Shown here in pieces: positions 1-8,359 of a stretch of 64,000 nt of DNA; within the stretch, counting starts at the first letter, position 1; each line of letters starts with the position of its first letter. This stretch comes from Lentisphaeraceae bacterium (GTDB lineage Bacteria; Verrucomicrobiota; Lentisphaeria; Lentisphaerales; Lentisphaeraceae). The DNA lies in contig JAJPOQ010000085.1 in NCBI GenBank assembly GCA_021232515.1, forward strand, positions 1-64,000. The letters are read 5' to 3'. Both the position numbers and the translations under genes were made by a program. The notes below the pieces were generated by a model. It was not told the DNA's origin. It made no database searches and worked only from the letters and a program-made list of their open reading frames with translations.

Positions 1-1
1 A

Positions 2-55
2 GAAGCTGACCGAGGCTATTTGGCACACTATTATTATATGGATACAATATTTTAA
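2..55 (+). CDS. Possible C-terminal end of a truncated gene
   Basis: An open frame enters from the left edge and ends in TAA at 53-55, giving 17 residues ending in HYYYMDTIF. Nothing in it identifies a family. It is convergent with the following leftward genes. It may simply be a chance open frame; the only support is the absence of a stop over a very short stretch. Confidence 0.2.
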   Translation, partial: EADRGYLAHYYYMDTIF

Positions 56-128
56 GACGAGAAAGTTAAAGCGAATTGATGAGATTGGATAAGTGATTGA
101 TAAAGGTTTAAAACAATGAATAAATTAT

Positions 129-635
129 TCAGCAAGTCTTATTTACTTGACTATATACATAAGCATCTTTCCGGTCTACTAACTCTTCATAATTGGTTGG
201 CAAGCCACGAACTTCTAGAGAATTAGTCTTAACAGCTTTTATAAAATAACTAACATCAGTCAACGAAGAAACTGAATCGGCTAAAGGTGTAGACAAGTAA
301 TGAGCTAAGACCATATAATCTTGAGCAATACCTGCTTGGCCTACTCTTTTTTGCTCAATAATATTAGCAATCTTGACTGGAAGTGGGAAAAATCCTTTTG
401 AATCTAAAGTCAACTCCGAGCTACGAAGCAATCGATCTAATTGTCCCGACTTTAAAGCTGTAAGATACTCAGGGTCATTCAATTTCTTGTAAACAGTTTT
501 ATTACTTAACTTAAATGCCACGTAACCTTTTTGAAGGTTTACCAAAACATGTGGCAAGCCAGACATATCATAAAGGTATTTCTCTTTCGCTGAGAGTGAC
601 GACAAGAAACAAAAAATTATAATTAAATATTTCAT
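129..635 (-). CDS. Secreted protein of unknown function, short paralogue of its neighbour
   Basis: 168 residues with a clear Sec signal peptide (short basic start, hydrophobic IIIFCFLSSLSA, likely cleavage after SA). I do not recognise a family. Residues about 35-90 align by eye with residues about 35-95 of the protein encoded immediately upstream: both have a GY start, a regularly spaced pattern of hydrophobic and charged residues, and a P-V-K-I signature (PLPVKIAN versus PVPVKITG). It is therefore a shorter tandem paralogue, lacking the C-terminal half. The start ATG overlaps the stop of the upstream gene by four bases (ATGA, 632-635), so translation is probably coupled. Presumed periplasmic or cell-surface. 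Confidence 0.75.
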   Translation of the reverse strand: MKYLIIIFCFLSSLSAKEKYLYDMSGLPHVLVNLQKGYVAFKLSNKTVYKKLNDPEYLTALKSGQLDRLLRSSELTLDSKGFFPLPVKIANIIEQKRVGQAGIAQDYMVLAHYLSTPLADSVSSLTDVSYFIKAVKTNSLEVRGLPTNYEELVDRKDAYVYSQVNKTC

Positions 636-1951
636 TTGTAAAAATCCAAGATTACAGCCTCTAACACTCTGACTTGGTGCTTTTTCAATTCATGCCGATT
701 GGGTTCATGAACCACAGTACCTAAAATCAAATATTCTCTGACTTTCTTCAGCTCAGATTCCTCATAATAAAAATTACGATTAGCAATTGTGCTCTGGCCT
801 TTTGCTATTATCACATGACCCGTTTTCAACTTTACTTCTAAATCATCTATAACTACATCAGCAGTAAACGTATTATCAATCTTATCAATAATTAGAACTT
901 GCTTGCCATTAAAGCTCTGAGGGTTTGCAAATATCTGCTTGGCTGTCACCACAGGAACTGATGGAATCTCAACTTTCTCCTCAACCTCGCCCAACACAGG
1001 CATGGCCTCTCCACCTGCAATACTTTTCTCTAACCCAGTTACAGCTTTACCTAATTCATCTCTAGTTGGCGTTATCAGACATAGAGTATTATAAAATCTA
1101 AAATCACCAAACTTAGGCATGACACCTTTATAAACTCTCCCCCAATTCGACAGATAAACTTGCTGACCATGTGTTCCAAATATATTTACAGTTGTAGACC
1201 CTCCAGAAACTTTACATCTTGCAACTATTCCATTACCAAGAAGAAGGTTTTTCGTTAGTACCTGAACTCCTGCACTGCTAGTGAGAAACTCTGCTCCAGA
1301 GTATTGACTTCCCGAAGGGATAGTCTCTCCTGGCTCTAAAGCTACAAATGACAAACCATTTCGATAACTGCCCCACAACATCATCTCAAGCTTCATAAAC
1401 TTTTTAAGCCAAGCTTTAGTATCTGTTAAGCTTGCGTGCTTTAAATTTTCTCGATTTCTCTTCCGCTTTAACTCAATGGAACCACCGCGATCTATAGTTG
1501 CTTTAAATGGTATATCTGAAGGTTCTAAATCAAACTTGTCTTTCACGATAGCTGTATTGAAAAAATGATAACTTTTGAAAGGTAAACAGTCTGAATACAG
1601 CTGTCCTGCAAAATAAGCCGCCCATTCTCTAAAACCCGCCTCCCTAAAATTTTCCGCTGTGCCGTTTAGATTTCTAAAGCCAGTAATTTTCACTGGAACC
1701 GGAATGGTTAAACTTCTATCAACCTTTAACTCTGGAGCATTCCAAAAAATATCTAATTTACTTTCACGAACAGCCTTACGGTACTCTTCATCTATCAAAC
1801 TTTGCTTCTGAACTAAGCGACCATTTTTATAGTAAAAAGCATAGCCGATTCGACTATCTATCAAAATCTGAGTATTAAATTGACCTTCAAGTTCCTCGAT
1901 CGAAAAACCAATGGAACATAACATGTAGAAAAATATGAAAAATATACGCAC
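632..1951 (-). CDS. Secreted protein of unknown function, longer paralogue
   Basis: 439 residues starting at GTG (1949-1951) with a purine-rich AGGAAGAGG about eight bases upstream. The N-terminus is a Sec signal peptide (RIFFIFFYMLCSIGFS). Residues about 30-150 are homologous to the small downstream protein. The middle part is unrecognised. The last about 100 residues (from KQIFANPQSFNGKQVLI) are rich in alternating beta-strand pattern and look like an OB-fold or similar small beta domain, but that is a guess. No catalytic motif is visible. It forms a two-gene unit with the downstream paralogue through an ATGA overlap. Confidence 0.75.
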   Translation of the reverse strand: MRIFFIFFYMLCSIGFSIEELEGQFNTQILIDSRIGYAFYYKNGRLVQKQSLIDEEYRKAVRESKLDIFWNAPELKVDRSLTIPVPVKITGFRNLNGTAENFREAGFREWAAYFAGQLYSDCLPFKSYHFFNTAIVKDKFDLEPSDIPFKATIDRGGSIELKRKRNRENLKHASLTDTKAWLKKFMKLEMMLWGSYRNGLSFVALEPGETIPSGSQYSGAEFLTSSAGVQVLTKNLLLGNGIVARCKVSGGSTTVNIFGTHGQQVYLSNWGRVYKGVMPKFGDFRFYNTLCLITPTRDELGKAVTGLEKSIAGGEAMPVLGEVEEKVEIPSVPVVTAKQIFANPQSFNGKQVLIIDKIDNTFTADVVIDDLEVKLKTGHVIIAKGQSTIANRNFYYEESELKKVREYLILGTVVHEPNRHELKKHQVRVLEAVILDFYK

Positions 1952-2067
1952 GATGCCCTCTTCCTCTAAACCCTCTTAACATTGAAGGAATAAATTAAGA
2001 CACTCACTTGAGGATTCAAATTAACAATTTAATTTAAAACAGCTTTTAGTTAACGAGCAAAGGGTTA

Positions 2068-2138
2068 CATATTTAAATAATTAGTCCTCGTTTCATTGAC
2101 TTACGTCAGTCTTCTCGACTAAGAGCATATTTAAATAA
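2068..2138. repeat. 13-bp direct repeat in the leuS/secreted-protein intergenic region
   Basis: The sequence CATATTTAAATAA occurs at 2068-2080 and again at 2126-2138. Each copy is followed shortly by TTAGTC, and the interval also contains inverted GACTAA/TTAGTC motifs. This is the only structure besides the leuS terminator in the 300-base gap 1952-2251; no ORF or RNA gene is apparent there. It may be a regulator-binding site for the leftward secreted-protein pair, or chance in AT-rich DNA. Confidence 0.4.
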
Positions 2139-2194
2139 AGCTATTTAGTCTACTGAGACCTTTTGTTACCAACCCAGGAACATCTGTATAAATT

Positions 2195-2226
2195 AAAAAA
2201 GCCGCTGATTTGAGAATCAACGGCTT
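2195..2226 (-). terminator. Intrinsic terminator of leuS
   Basis: On the minus strand AAGCCG-TTGATT, a four-base loop and AATCAG-CGGCTT form a stem of about 12 bp with one mismatch, followed directly by a run of six T. It lies 26 bases after the leuS stop codon. Confidence 0.85.
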
Positions 2227-2251
2227 GATCAGAAAATAATATTAGATAGAA

Positions 2252-4843
2252 CTAATTAGCAACTATATTCACAAGGCGACCTGGAACAGCGATGACTTTG
2301 CGAACGGTTTTACCTTCGATTTTTGATTTTACTTTTTCGTCAGCAAGTGCTATGGCTTCGAGATCTTTTGGCCCTGCATTTGCCGCAACAACTATCTTAG
2401 TCACAGGCTTACCTAAAAGTTGAACAAGAATTTCAACTTCATCTAACTTCAAGAAGTCCTCGTTGTACTCAGGCCATGCAGCATAAGCGACAGTGTCAGT
2501 ATTACCTAACTTTTGCCAAAGTTCTTCACCTATGTGAGGAGCAAATGATGATAATAGTTTCACAAAATCTTCAACTGCAGATTTTGGGATCTCTTTAACT
2601 TTCGCAAATTCATTAAGGAAAATCATCATCTGTGAGATAGCTGTATTGAAACCAAACTCTTCTATATCGTTACCAACCTTCTTAATTGTCTGGTGAAGTA
2701 CACGACGAGATTCTTTGCTAAGTTCCACATCTGGCTTGATGCAGTCGCGAATATTTCCATCAGCATCAATCACAAAGTTCCAAGCTTTCCTTAAGAAACG
2801 GTTAACGCCTTCAACACCTTTTGTATCCCAAGGCTTTGTCGCTTCTAAAGACCCCATAAACATCTCATAAAGCCTTAAGCTGTCTGCGCCGAATTCATTG
2901 ACAATGTCATCTGGATTAACAACATTTTTTAAAGCTTTAGACATCTTCGCTGGAAGCTGTTCTAACTCTTCGCCAGTTTCTTTATGGAAGTACTTTCCAT
3001 CTTTCTCATCAACTAGGTCATTGGCGACAAGGAAACCTCTTTGGTCTTTATATGAAATGCCAAGGATCATGCCCTGATTGAAAAGCTTCTGAAATGGCTC
3101 AGGAGTCGACACTATACCCAGATCGAAAAGAACTTTATGCCAAAAACGAGAGTAAAGTAAGTGAAGTACTGCATGTTCTGCGCCACCAATATATAGATCG
3201 ACAGGCATCCAATAATTCTCTATTTCTTTACCAAAGGCTTCTTCATCATTACAAGCATCGATATAACGTAAATAGTACCAACAAGAACCTGCCCACTGAG
3301 GCATGGTATTTGTCTCACGACGACCTTTCATACCAGTTTTTGGGCAAGTGTACTCTAACCAATCTTCAGCACGCGCTAAAGCTGACTCACCAGTTTCATA
3401 TGGCTTAAAGTCCTCCATTTCTGGTAATGTTACCGGAAGTTCTTCGTCATCAAGAACTTTAATAGTTCCATCTTCCATATGAGCTATTGGGAATGGTTCT
3501 CCCCAGTAACGCTGACGAGAGAAGATCCAATCGCGTAGTTTGTAATTAACTTTTTCTTCACCGAGCGTTCTCGCGGCAAGCCACTCAGTTGCGGCTTTCT
3601 TAGAATCTTTAACTTCTAGGCCGTTAAGCTCCAAGCCATCGTCATTGGCAGAATTAATTAATTGACCATTTCCAGTCCAGCAAGCTTTACCTGCTAGCAC
3701 GGATGCAACATCTATGTCGCCTGCCTTAGCTTCAGCTGTATTTGGCTCAATGATACACTTAATGTCAATCCCAAAAGTCTCGGCGAACTCGAAGTCACGA
3801 GTGTCGTGAGCAGGAACAGCCATGATTGCTCCAGTTCCGTAAGAAACTAAAACATAGTCAGAGATCCAAACTGGAATTTTTTCGCCATTTACTGGATTGA
3901 TCGCATAAGCACCTGTGTGAACACCAGTCTTTTCTTTGCTTTCTGCACGATCTAAATCTGACTTAAACTTTGCAGCGCTGACGTACTCTTCCACTTCAGC
4001 ACGTTTTTCGTCTGTCGTAATCTTCAAAACTAGTGAATGCTCTGGAGCAAGGACCATATAAGTCGCACCAAACAACGTGTCAGGGCGAGTTGTGTAAACT
4101 CTCACTTTTTCATCATGGCCATCGACCACAAAATCAACTTCTGCACCGATTGATTTCCCAATCCAGTTACGCTGCATTTCTTTGATGCCTTCCGGCCAAT
4201 CCAGATCTTCTAAACCTTCAAGTAGCTGCTCTGCATATTCAGTGATTTTAAACATCCACTGACGCATAGGTTTTTTTTCTACTGGATGATTTCCACGCTC
4301 ACTTCGCCCATTAATAACTTCTTCATTGGCAAGTACTGTACCTAATTTTGCACACCAATTAACATTAACCTCATCAATATAGGCTAAGCCTTTATTGTAA
4401 AGCTGCTTGAAGATCCACTGCGTCCACTTGTAGTACTTTGGGTCAGTTGTGTTTATCTCGCGATCCCAATCATATGAAAAACCTAGCGACTGAATCTGAC
4501 GGCGAAAGTTATTTACATTCTCCTCAGTTTTAATAGCTGGGTGAGTATTCGTTTGTATCGCAAACTGTTCAGCAGGAAGTCCAAACGCATCCCAACCCAT
4601 CGGGTGAAGTACATTAAAACCTTTCATTCTCTTATAGCGACAAATAATATCGGATGCAGTATATCCTTCTGGGTGACCAACATGGAGGCCTGAACCTGAT
4701 GGATAAGGAAACATATCTAAGGCATAAAACTTTGGTTTTGTTTCATCTTTTTCGACTTTAAAAGTCTTATTTTCCAACCAAAACTTCTGCCACTTTGGCT
4801 CAATTTCTGCCGGGTTATATTCTCTAATATTTGAATCGCTCAT
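2252..4843 (-). CDS. leuS: Leucyl-tRNA synthetase
   Basis: Class Ia cytosolic aminoacyl-tRNA synthetase that charges tRNA-Leu. 863 residues, the normal bacterial length. The HIGH-type motif is [12 protein letters not shown] near residue 50. The CP1 editing domain includes the threonine-containing [15 protein letters not shown]. The KMSKS-type loop reads KMSKA (near residue 635), followed by [11 protein letters not shown] and [11 protein letters not shown], and the C-terminal anticodon-binding helical domain is present. Replacement of the last Ser of KMSKS by Ala is a small departure from consensus; the lysines are kept. Monocistronic, with its own terminator. No T-box leader is evident upstream. 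Confidence 0.97.
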   Translation of the reverse strand: MSDSNIREYNPAEIEPKWQKFWLENKTFKVEKDETKPKFYALDMFPYPSGSGLHVGHPEGYTASDIICRYKRMKGFNVLHPMGWDAFGLPAEQFAIQTNTHPAIKTEENVNNFRRQIQSLGFSYDWDREINTTDPKYYKWTQWIFKQLYNKGLAYIDEVNVNWCAKLGTVLANEEVINGRSERGNHPVEKKPMRQWMFKITEYAEQLLEGLEDLDWPEGIKEMQRNWIGKSIGAEVDFVVDGHDEKVRVYTTRPDTLFGATYMVLAPEHSLVLKITTDEKRAEVEEYVSAAKFKSDLDRAESKEKTGVHTGAYAINPVNGEKIPVWISDYVLVSYGTGAIMAVPAHDTRDFEFAETFGIDIKCIIEPNTAEAKAGDIDVASVLAGKACWTGNGQLINSANDDGLELNGLEVKDSKKAATEWLAARTLGEEKVNYKLRDWIFSRQRYWGEPFPIAHMEDGTIKVLDDEELPVTLPEMEDFKPYETGESALARAEDWLEYTCPKTGMKGRRETNTMPQWAGSCWYYLRYIDACNDEEAFGKEIENYWMPVDLYIGGAEHAVLHLLYSRFWHKVLFDLGIVSTPEPFQKLFNQGMILGISYKDQRGFLVANDLVDEKDGKYFHKETGEELEQLPAKMSKALKNVVNPDDIVNEFGADSLRLYEMFMGSLEATKPWDTKGVEGVNRFLRKAWNFVIDADGNIRDCIKPDVELSKESRRVLHQTIKKVGNDIEEFGFNTAISQMMIFLNEFAKVKEIPKSAVEDFVKLLSSFAPHIGEELWQKLGNTDTVAYAAWPEYNEDFLKLDEVEILVQLLGKPVTKIVVAANAGPKDLEAIALADEKVKSKIEGKTVRKVIAVPGRLVNIVAN

Positions 4844-4952
4844 ATCAATAAAAATCCTGCTAATAAATCACTCTAAAAAATTTCGTCCCCGAATATAACA
4901 GCCTTGGACAAAATTGGTAAGGGAAACCAGCATTTTATAAAGCAGAGAAAAG

Positions 4953-5752
4953 TTAACTCAAAGTACCCTTAACCATATGAGCTGGATTAACTCTTGCACC
5001 AGCCATCCACATAGAAAAACAACATGGATGATGGTCTCGACCATAATCAGACTGAGTTAACTTACCCTGACTAAAAACTGTTTGCCCCAAACAACGAGAG
5101 TGTCTTCTAAAAGTCCTCGCTGTTTAAGCTCTTTTATTAAACCTGCACTGACTTGGTCAATATCCTGAAACAGGCCCTTCATATTCTCAGACAACCTACT
5201 ATGATGGTCCCGACCACGATGAAACAGCTGCACTGTACGCACATCATTTTCAACAAGTTTTCGCGCCGTCAAACAATTGTATGCAAAGGTTCCTGGAGTA
5301 CTTACATCCTTACCACAAAGTTTCTTTAAGTGGTCAGGTTCACTAGCAACATCTGTGTCTGCTGGAATCGATTCCTGCATTCTAAAAGCCATTTATTGTT
5401 GAGCAATAGTCGTTTGTATCTCAGGGTCTCCCACTTTCTCAAAATGGTTCTGATTAATCCTAGAGCTCAAATCAATCATTTTCCTTCTTACATCTCGACT
5501 TACTCCAGTAAGATTTGATAAGTACAAAACGGGATCGCCACTAGAGCGAAAGTTGACTCCTTGATGTTTTGAGGGAAGAAATCCCGATCCCCAAAGGCGA
5601 CTTCAAAGACCTTGAACATTTACTTTTCCTGACCACTTCAAGCAATTTAAAACGACAAATTCTGATAAGTTCTTATTGAGACTACCTAGTCCATGACTCA
5701 ACCAAGAACCTAAACTTGCCATTCCCGGAAGTTGATTCCTTGTACAAGTCAT
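4953..5752 (-). pseudogene. Decayed DUF1501 (sulfatase-like) gene
   Basis: The minus strand encodes, in one frame, a recognisable C-terminal two thirds of a DUF1501 protein: [10 protein letters not shown], then [71 protein letters not shown]. It is interrupted by an in-frame TGA at 5603-5605 and a TAA at 5393-5395 immediately before MAFRMQ. A small deletion near 5083-5086 removes the conserved EFGR residues and shifts the frame. The reading then continues as [16 protein letters not shown] and [10 protein letters not shown] before a stop at 4953-4955. The N-terminal third is missing and homology ends at 5752, at the edge of the insertion sequence. Only the 111-residue piece at 5057-5392 remains open. 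Confidence 0.85.
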
Positions 5753-5755
5753 GTA

Positions 5756-5802
5756 CCTCCGGCAGAGCCGGAGGCTTGAAAGTTGAACCGCTCAAAGCGG
5801 TT
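5756..5802. repeat. Two hairpins at the 3' (right) end of the insertion sequence
   Basis: CCTCCGGC-aga-GCCGGAGG (5756-5774, 8-bp perfect stem, 3-nt loop) and AACCGCT-caa-AGCGGTT (5786-5802, 7-bp perfect stem, 3-nt loop). They lie 17-63 bases after the transposase stop. Such imperfect-end hairpins are what TnpA recognises in IS200/IS605 elements; one of them may also act as a transcription stop. Confidence 0.7.
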
Positions 5803-5818
5803 AATAAACTATCTTAAG

Positions 5819-6214
5819 TTAAACTTCACAAAATAAGTTTCCTTGGTTGTCGTCATCTTTCTTTTTATCATTTTTCTCTTGGTTTTTTATGTAACTCCTA
5901 ACCATATATTCATCATGCCCTACAGTTGTTACAAAATAAGCTCGAGCCCAAAAGCTTTCTCCTGTGAAATTTTTCTTCTTACTTCTAAAGTTACGTGCAA
6001 TATAAATTGCACTTTTACCTTTTAGATAACCAACAAGATTACTAACACTCATCTTAGGTGGAATAGAGATTAACATATGAACATGGTCACGCATGATATG
6101 ACCTTCTTCTATCTTGCAGCCCTTTTGACGAACCAACTCGTAAAATATAGAGTCTAAGTCTTTACAAAGTGCTCCAAAGAGCGCTTTTTTACGATACTTG
6201 AGAATGAATACCAC
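5819..6214 (-). CDS. tnpA: IS200/IS605 family transposase TnpA, 5' end interrupted
   Basis: Single-strand DNA transposase of the HUH/Y1 type. The HUH metal site is DHVHMLISIPP, the family block LKGSAIYIARNF follows (K-G-K-S-A), and the catalytic tyrosine lies in the C-terminal helix RSYIKNQEK. Open reading starts at a GTG, giving 131 residues, but the same frame continues upstream as SLNYTKWDCKYH, which is conserved in the family, to a TAA at 6251-6253. Beyond that stop lies MTDY from an ATG at 6263-6265. The ancestral gene was probably 5819-6265 (149 codons) with AAA to TAA at codon 5. Translation from the internal GTG would lose the first beta strand, so the gene is probably inactive or weakly expressed. 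Confidence 0.85.
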   Translation of the reverse strand: MVFILKYRKKALFGALCKDLDSIFYELVRQKGCKIEEGHIMRDHVHMLISIPPKMSVSNLVGYLKGKSAIYIARNFRSKKKNFTGESFWARAYFVTTVGHDEYMVRSYIKNQEKNDKKKDDDNQGNLFCEV

Positions 6215-6275
6215 ATGATATTTGCAATCCCATTTAGTGTAATTTAAGCTTTAATAGTCTGTCATGGACTTCTCT

Positions 6276-6305
6276 TTTACGTGATACTTTGGCGGTTCAC
6301 GTAAA
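6276..6305. repeat. Hairpin at the 5' (left) end of the insertion sequence
   Basis: TTTACGTGA (6276-6284) and TCACGTAAA (6297-6305) form a perfect 9-bp inverted repeat around a 12-nt loop, ten bases upstream of the probable original transposase ATG. This position matches the left-end recognition hairpin of IS200-group elements. Confidence 0.65.
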
Positions 6306-6667
6306 GGACTTTAACTGAATGCCGCAAAAGTAAAACTTGAGGAGTCAACCCGGAAAACCCGAGGGTTTACCTATTAGTAATTAACCATGAGAGATGGCGA
6401 CTGGAAAGTACTAGGAAAACTCAACCACAAGAAACTTTCAAAGTGATAGAGAGCTAAAACTTACTTCTTACACATAATTTCAATCATTGAAATAATATTC
6501 AACATTTATATCCATAAAAGTGTAAAGTTTGAGTTCTTGTTTGCGTATGTAGTTTAGGAAAGTAAATTACTACCCATTAAGGTGTATAAATATTGGGCAA
6601 ACAAGCATATACTTGATTAGCCGCCTTGGGCAGGATAGTTTATTATAGATAAATTTCACGGTTAAAC
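6306..6667. other. Non-coding debris between the insertion sequence and the DUF1549 gene
   Basis: 362 bases without an intact gene. It holds a small palindrome (6355-6368), a 20-codon fragment that may derive from a sulfatase (6387-6446) and AT-rich sequence that must include the promoter of the rightward DUF1549 gene. No clear -35/-10 pair or RNA structure stands out. Confidence 0.5.
6387..6446 (+). pseudogene. Possible sulfatase remnant
   Basis: A 19-residue frame reads MRDGDWKVLGKLNHKKLSK and then stops. The R-x-G-D-W-K-x-L block is typical of the region of planctomycete/Lentisphaera-type sulfatases near the C-terminus of the catalytic domain. Stops bound it closely on both sides and no second homologous block is seen, so this is a weak call based on one motif. 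Confidence 0.3.
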
Positions 6668-8347
6668 ATGACTAAAAACACACTCATTTTATTGATATTT
6701 TTTCTTTCAAATTTTTCATTTGCTGAAGTCGCCGATGATCACCAACTTATTCGTCGACTTTATCTAGATGTCATTGGCCGTTTACCAACTGTTAATGAAT
6801 TTGTTCAGGCCGACAAAAAGTTAAGAGAAAAGAACGGTTATACAAAACTGACTGATTCTCTCCTCTCCTCAAGTGAATTCAAAGAAAACTTAAGTTGGCA
6901 AATTGTTCGACACTATGGTCCTGGTATAACCATGGAAAATACCATTGGTCTAGAACGAGCCAGACAGCACATTGAAAAAAAATACCTAGGTCCAAATAAA
7001 GACTTCAAGGTACTTATAAACGATATACTCACCGCTAAAGGAATAGAAGCTTACAATCCCCTCGTAAGGTTTTACACTACTGAAGATACACCAAATACAC
7101 TTACAAATAGATTCAGTGAGAGAGTTTTAGGTGTACCAATTGGCTGCGCTCAGTGTCACGATCACAAATTTTACCCTGAGCTCCTCCAAAAAGACTACTG
7201 GGGCTTAACAGGGTTTTTCCAAGAGGCAAAAATTAGATATATACAAACTGATGTAGAACTTAAAAAAATTCGTAAAGACGCTATGAAAGCCGGCTCTACA
7301 TCACTTGGAGATAAAGTTTACTTTAATACTTGGATGTACCAAGAATCACAAAAAAAATCTCTCCTTAAAGAAAGAAAAATGGCTTATATCGGCCCAATTC
7401 CTTATGCTGACAATTACTATATGATGCAAGATGAAGATAGTATGGATGAGGAAAAAGCTAAAGAGTTAATCGATCCACAACTAGTTATATACGAACCAAA
7501 GGTTTCTGCATCCAGCATCAAGGTAAGACAACGGCTAGACGATTATAAGTACAACACTTACAAAGCCAGCTTGCCTCTTAAAGGTAAGTTCTCAAGATCC
7601 CGAAACTACCCTAGGAGTAGCGCATCTCTCTGGATGACTGGTAATAACCAAAAGTTTTTCGATAGAGAGACTTCTAACTGGATAGTTAACTGGCTTATGG
7701 GTAAAGGCGTTAAAATGCCTATTACTGATGTTTACTTTGCTACACCTGAAGAAGAAAAAGAATTTTCCATATATACCAGCATCCTCAAGAACAGTAAATA
7801 CGACCTTTATAAATTCATACGTACAATTCTTCTGTCCAAAAAATACAAAACAAGAAATAAAATGTACGATACCGACACCGCACAGTATCCTCTGAGAGAA
7901 TTACGTTATCTCACCGGCAGACAGGTGGCTGAAAGCTTTTTTGATCAAGAAGATAAAGAAGCATCACGAGGTATCGCAGACTCCTCAAGGTTTTCGGCTC
8001 GTACGCGAGTTGAGTTCATGAAAATTAAATTCCAATTTGATAACTTCCCTGATTCTTTAGAGCCACAACTTCATGGACCTGGCACTGTTATGCAGTCACA
8101 ATTAACATCATCTGCTTCTAAATGGATAAACTACATAAATACAATTGCCAACGAAGGCTATAAAAGCTCTAAAACAACGGAACGATGGTTAACCGAGACT
8201 TATGTAAAATTGTATACTAGGTACCCAACTGTTGAAGAAATAGACTATCTAAAACCTCTACTTAATCGTAAATCTTCATACGAAAGTTCAAATTTTAAAG
8301 AAGTAATTTGGGCGCTAATCAATAGCCCTGAAATGAGAATATACTAA
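6668..8347 (+). CDS. DUF1549/DUF1553 domain protein (planctomycete PSD1-type), secreted
   Basis: 559 residues with a Sec signal peptide (LILLIFFLSNFSFAE). The DUF1549 domain starts with LIRRLYLDVIGRLPT and contains GCAQCHDHKF (C160, C163, H164), a CxxCH motif common to this family; whether it binds haem is unknown. The DUF1553 domain follows, with ELRYLTGRQVAES near residue 415. Shorter than many family members, which often carry extra cytochrome c or LamG domains. The gene is 12 bases upstream of a DUF1501 gene; such pairs are typical of Planctomycetes, Verrucomicrobia and Lentisphaerae and are usually associated with polysaccharide degradation loci. Biochemical function is not established. 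Confidence 0.9.
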   Translation: MTKNTLILLIFFLSNFSFAEVADDHQLIRRLYLDVIGRLPTVNEFVQADKKLREKNGYTKLTDSLLSSSEFKENLSWQIVRHYGPGITMENTIGLERARQHIEKKYLGPNKDFKVLINDILTAKGIEAYNPLVRFYTTEDTPNTLTNRFSERVLGVPIGCAQCHDHKFYPELLQKDYWGLTGFFQEAKIRYIQTDVELKKIRKDAMKAGSTSLGDKVYFNTWMYQESQKKSLLKERKMAYIGPIPYADNYYMMQDEDSMDEEKAKELIDPQLVIYEPKVSASSIKVRQRLDDYKYNTYKASLPLKGKFSRSRNYPRSSASLWMTGNNQKFFDRETSNWIVNWLMGKGVKMPITDVYFATPEEEKEFSIYTSILKNSKYDLYKFIRTILLSKKYKTRNKMYDTDTAQYPLRELRYLTGRQVAESFFDQEDKEASRGIADSSRFSARTRVEFMKIKFQFDNFPDSLEPQLHGPGTVMQSQLTSSASKWINYINTIANEGYKSSKTTERWLTETYVKLYTRYPTVEEIDYLKPLLNRKSSYESSNFKEVIWALINSPEMRIY

Positions 8348-8359
8348 GGAGCACACATT

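Larger units (their letters stand above)
5756..6305. mobile_element. IS200/IS605-type insertion sequence
   Basis: A single leftward Y1 transposase gene is flanked by hairpins instead of inverted terminal repeats, as expected for this family. Two perfect hairpins follow the gene (5756-5774 and 5786-5802) and one precedes it (6276-6305). The element abuts the truncated 5' side of a DUF1501 pseudogene. Exact ends and the cleavage tetranucleotides cannot be fixed from one copy; the true left end may lie somewhat beyond 6305 because another small palindrome (AAACCC-GA-GGGTTT) sits at 6355-6368. Confidence 0.75.

Noticed and set aside
3094-3408. Plus-strand open frame of 104 codons inside leuS
   Set aside because: It is antisense to a well-conserved leuS coding region, has no homology pattern and no ribosome site.
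7145-7160. CxxCH as evidence for a c-type cytochrome
   Set aside because: A single CxxCH occurs widely in DUF1549 proteins; there is no other haem-domain pattern, so haem binding was not claimed.
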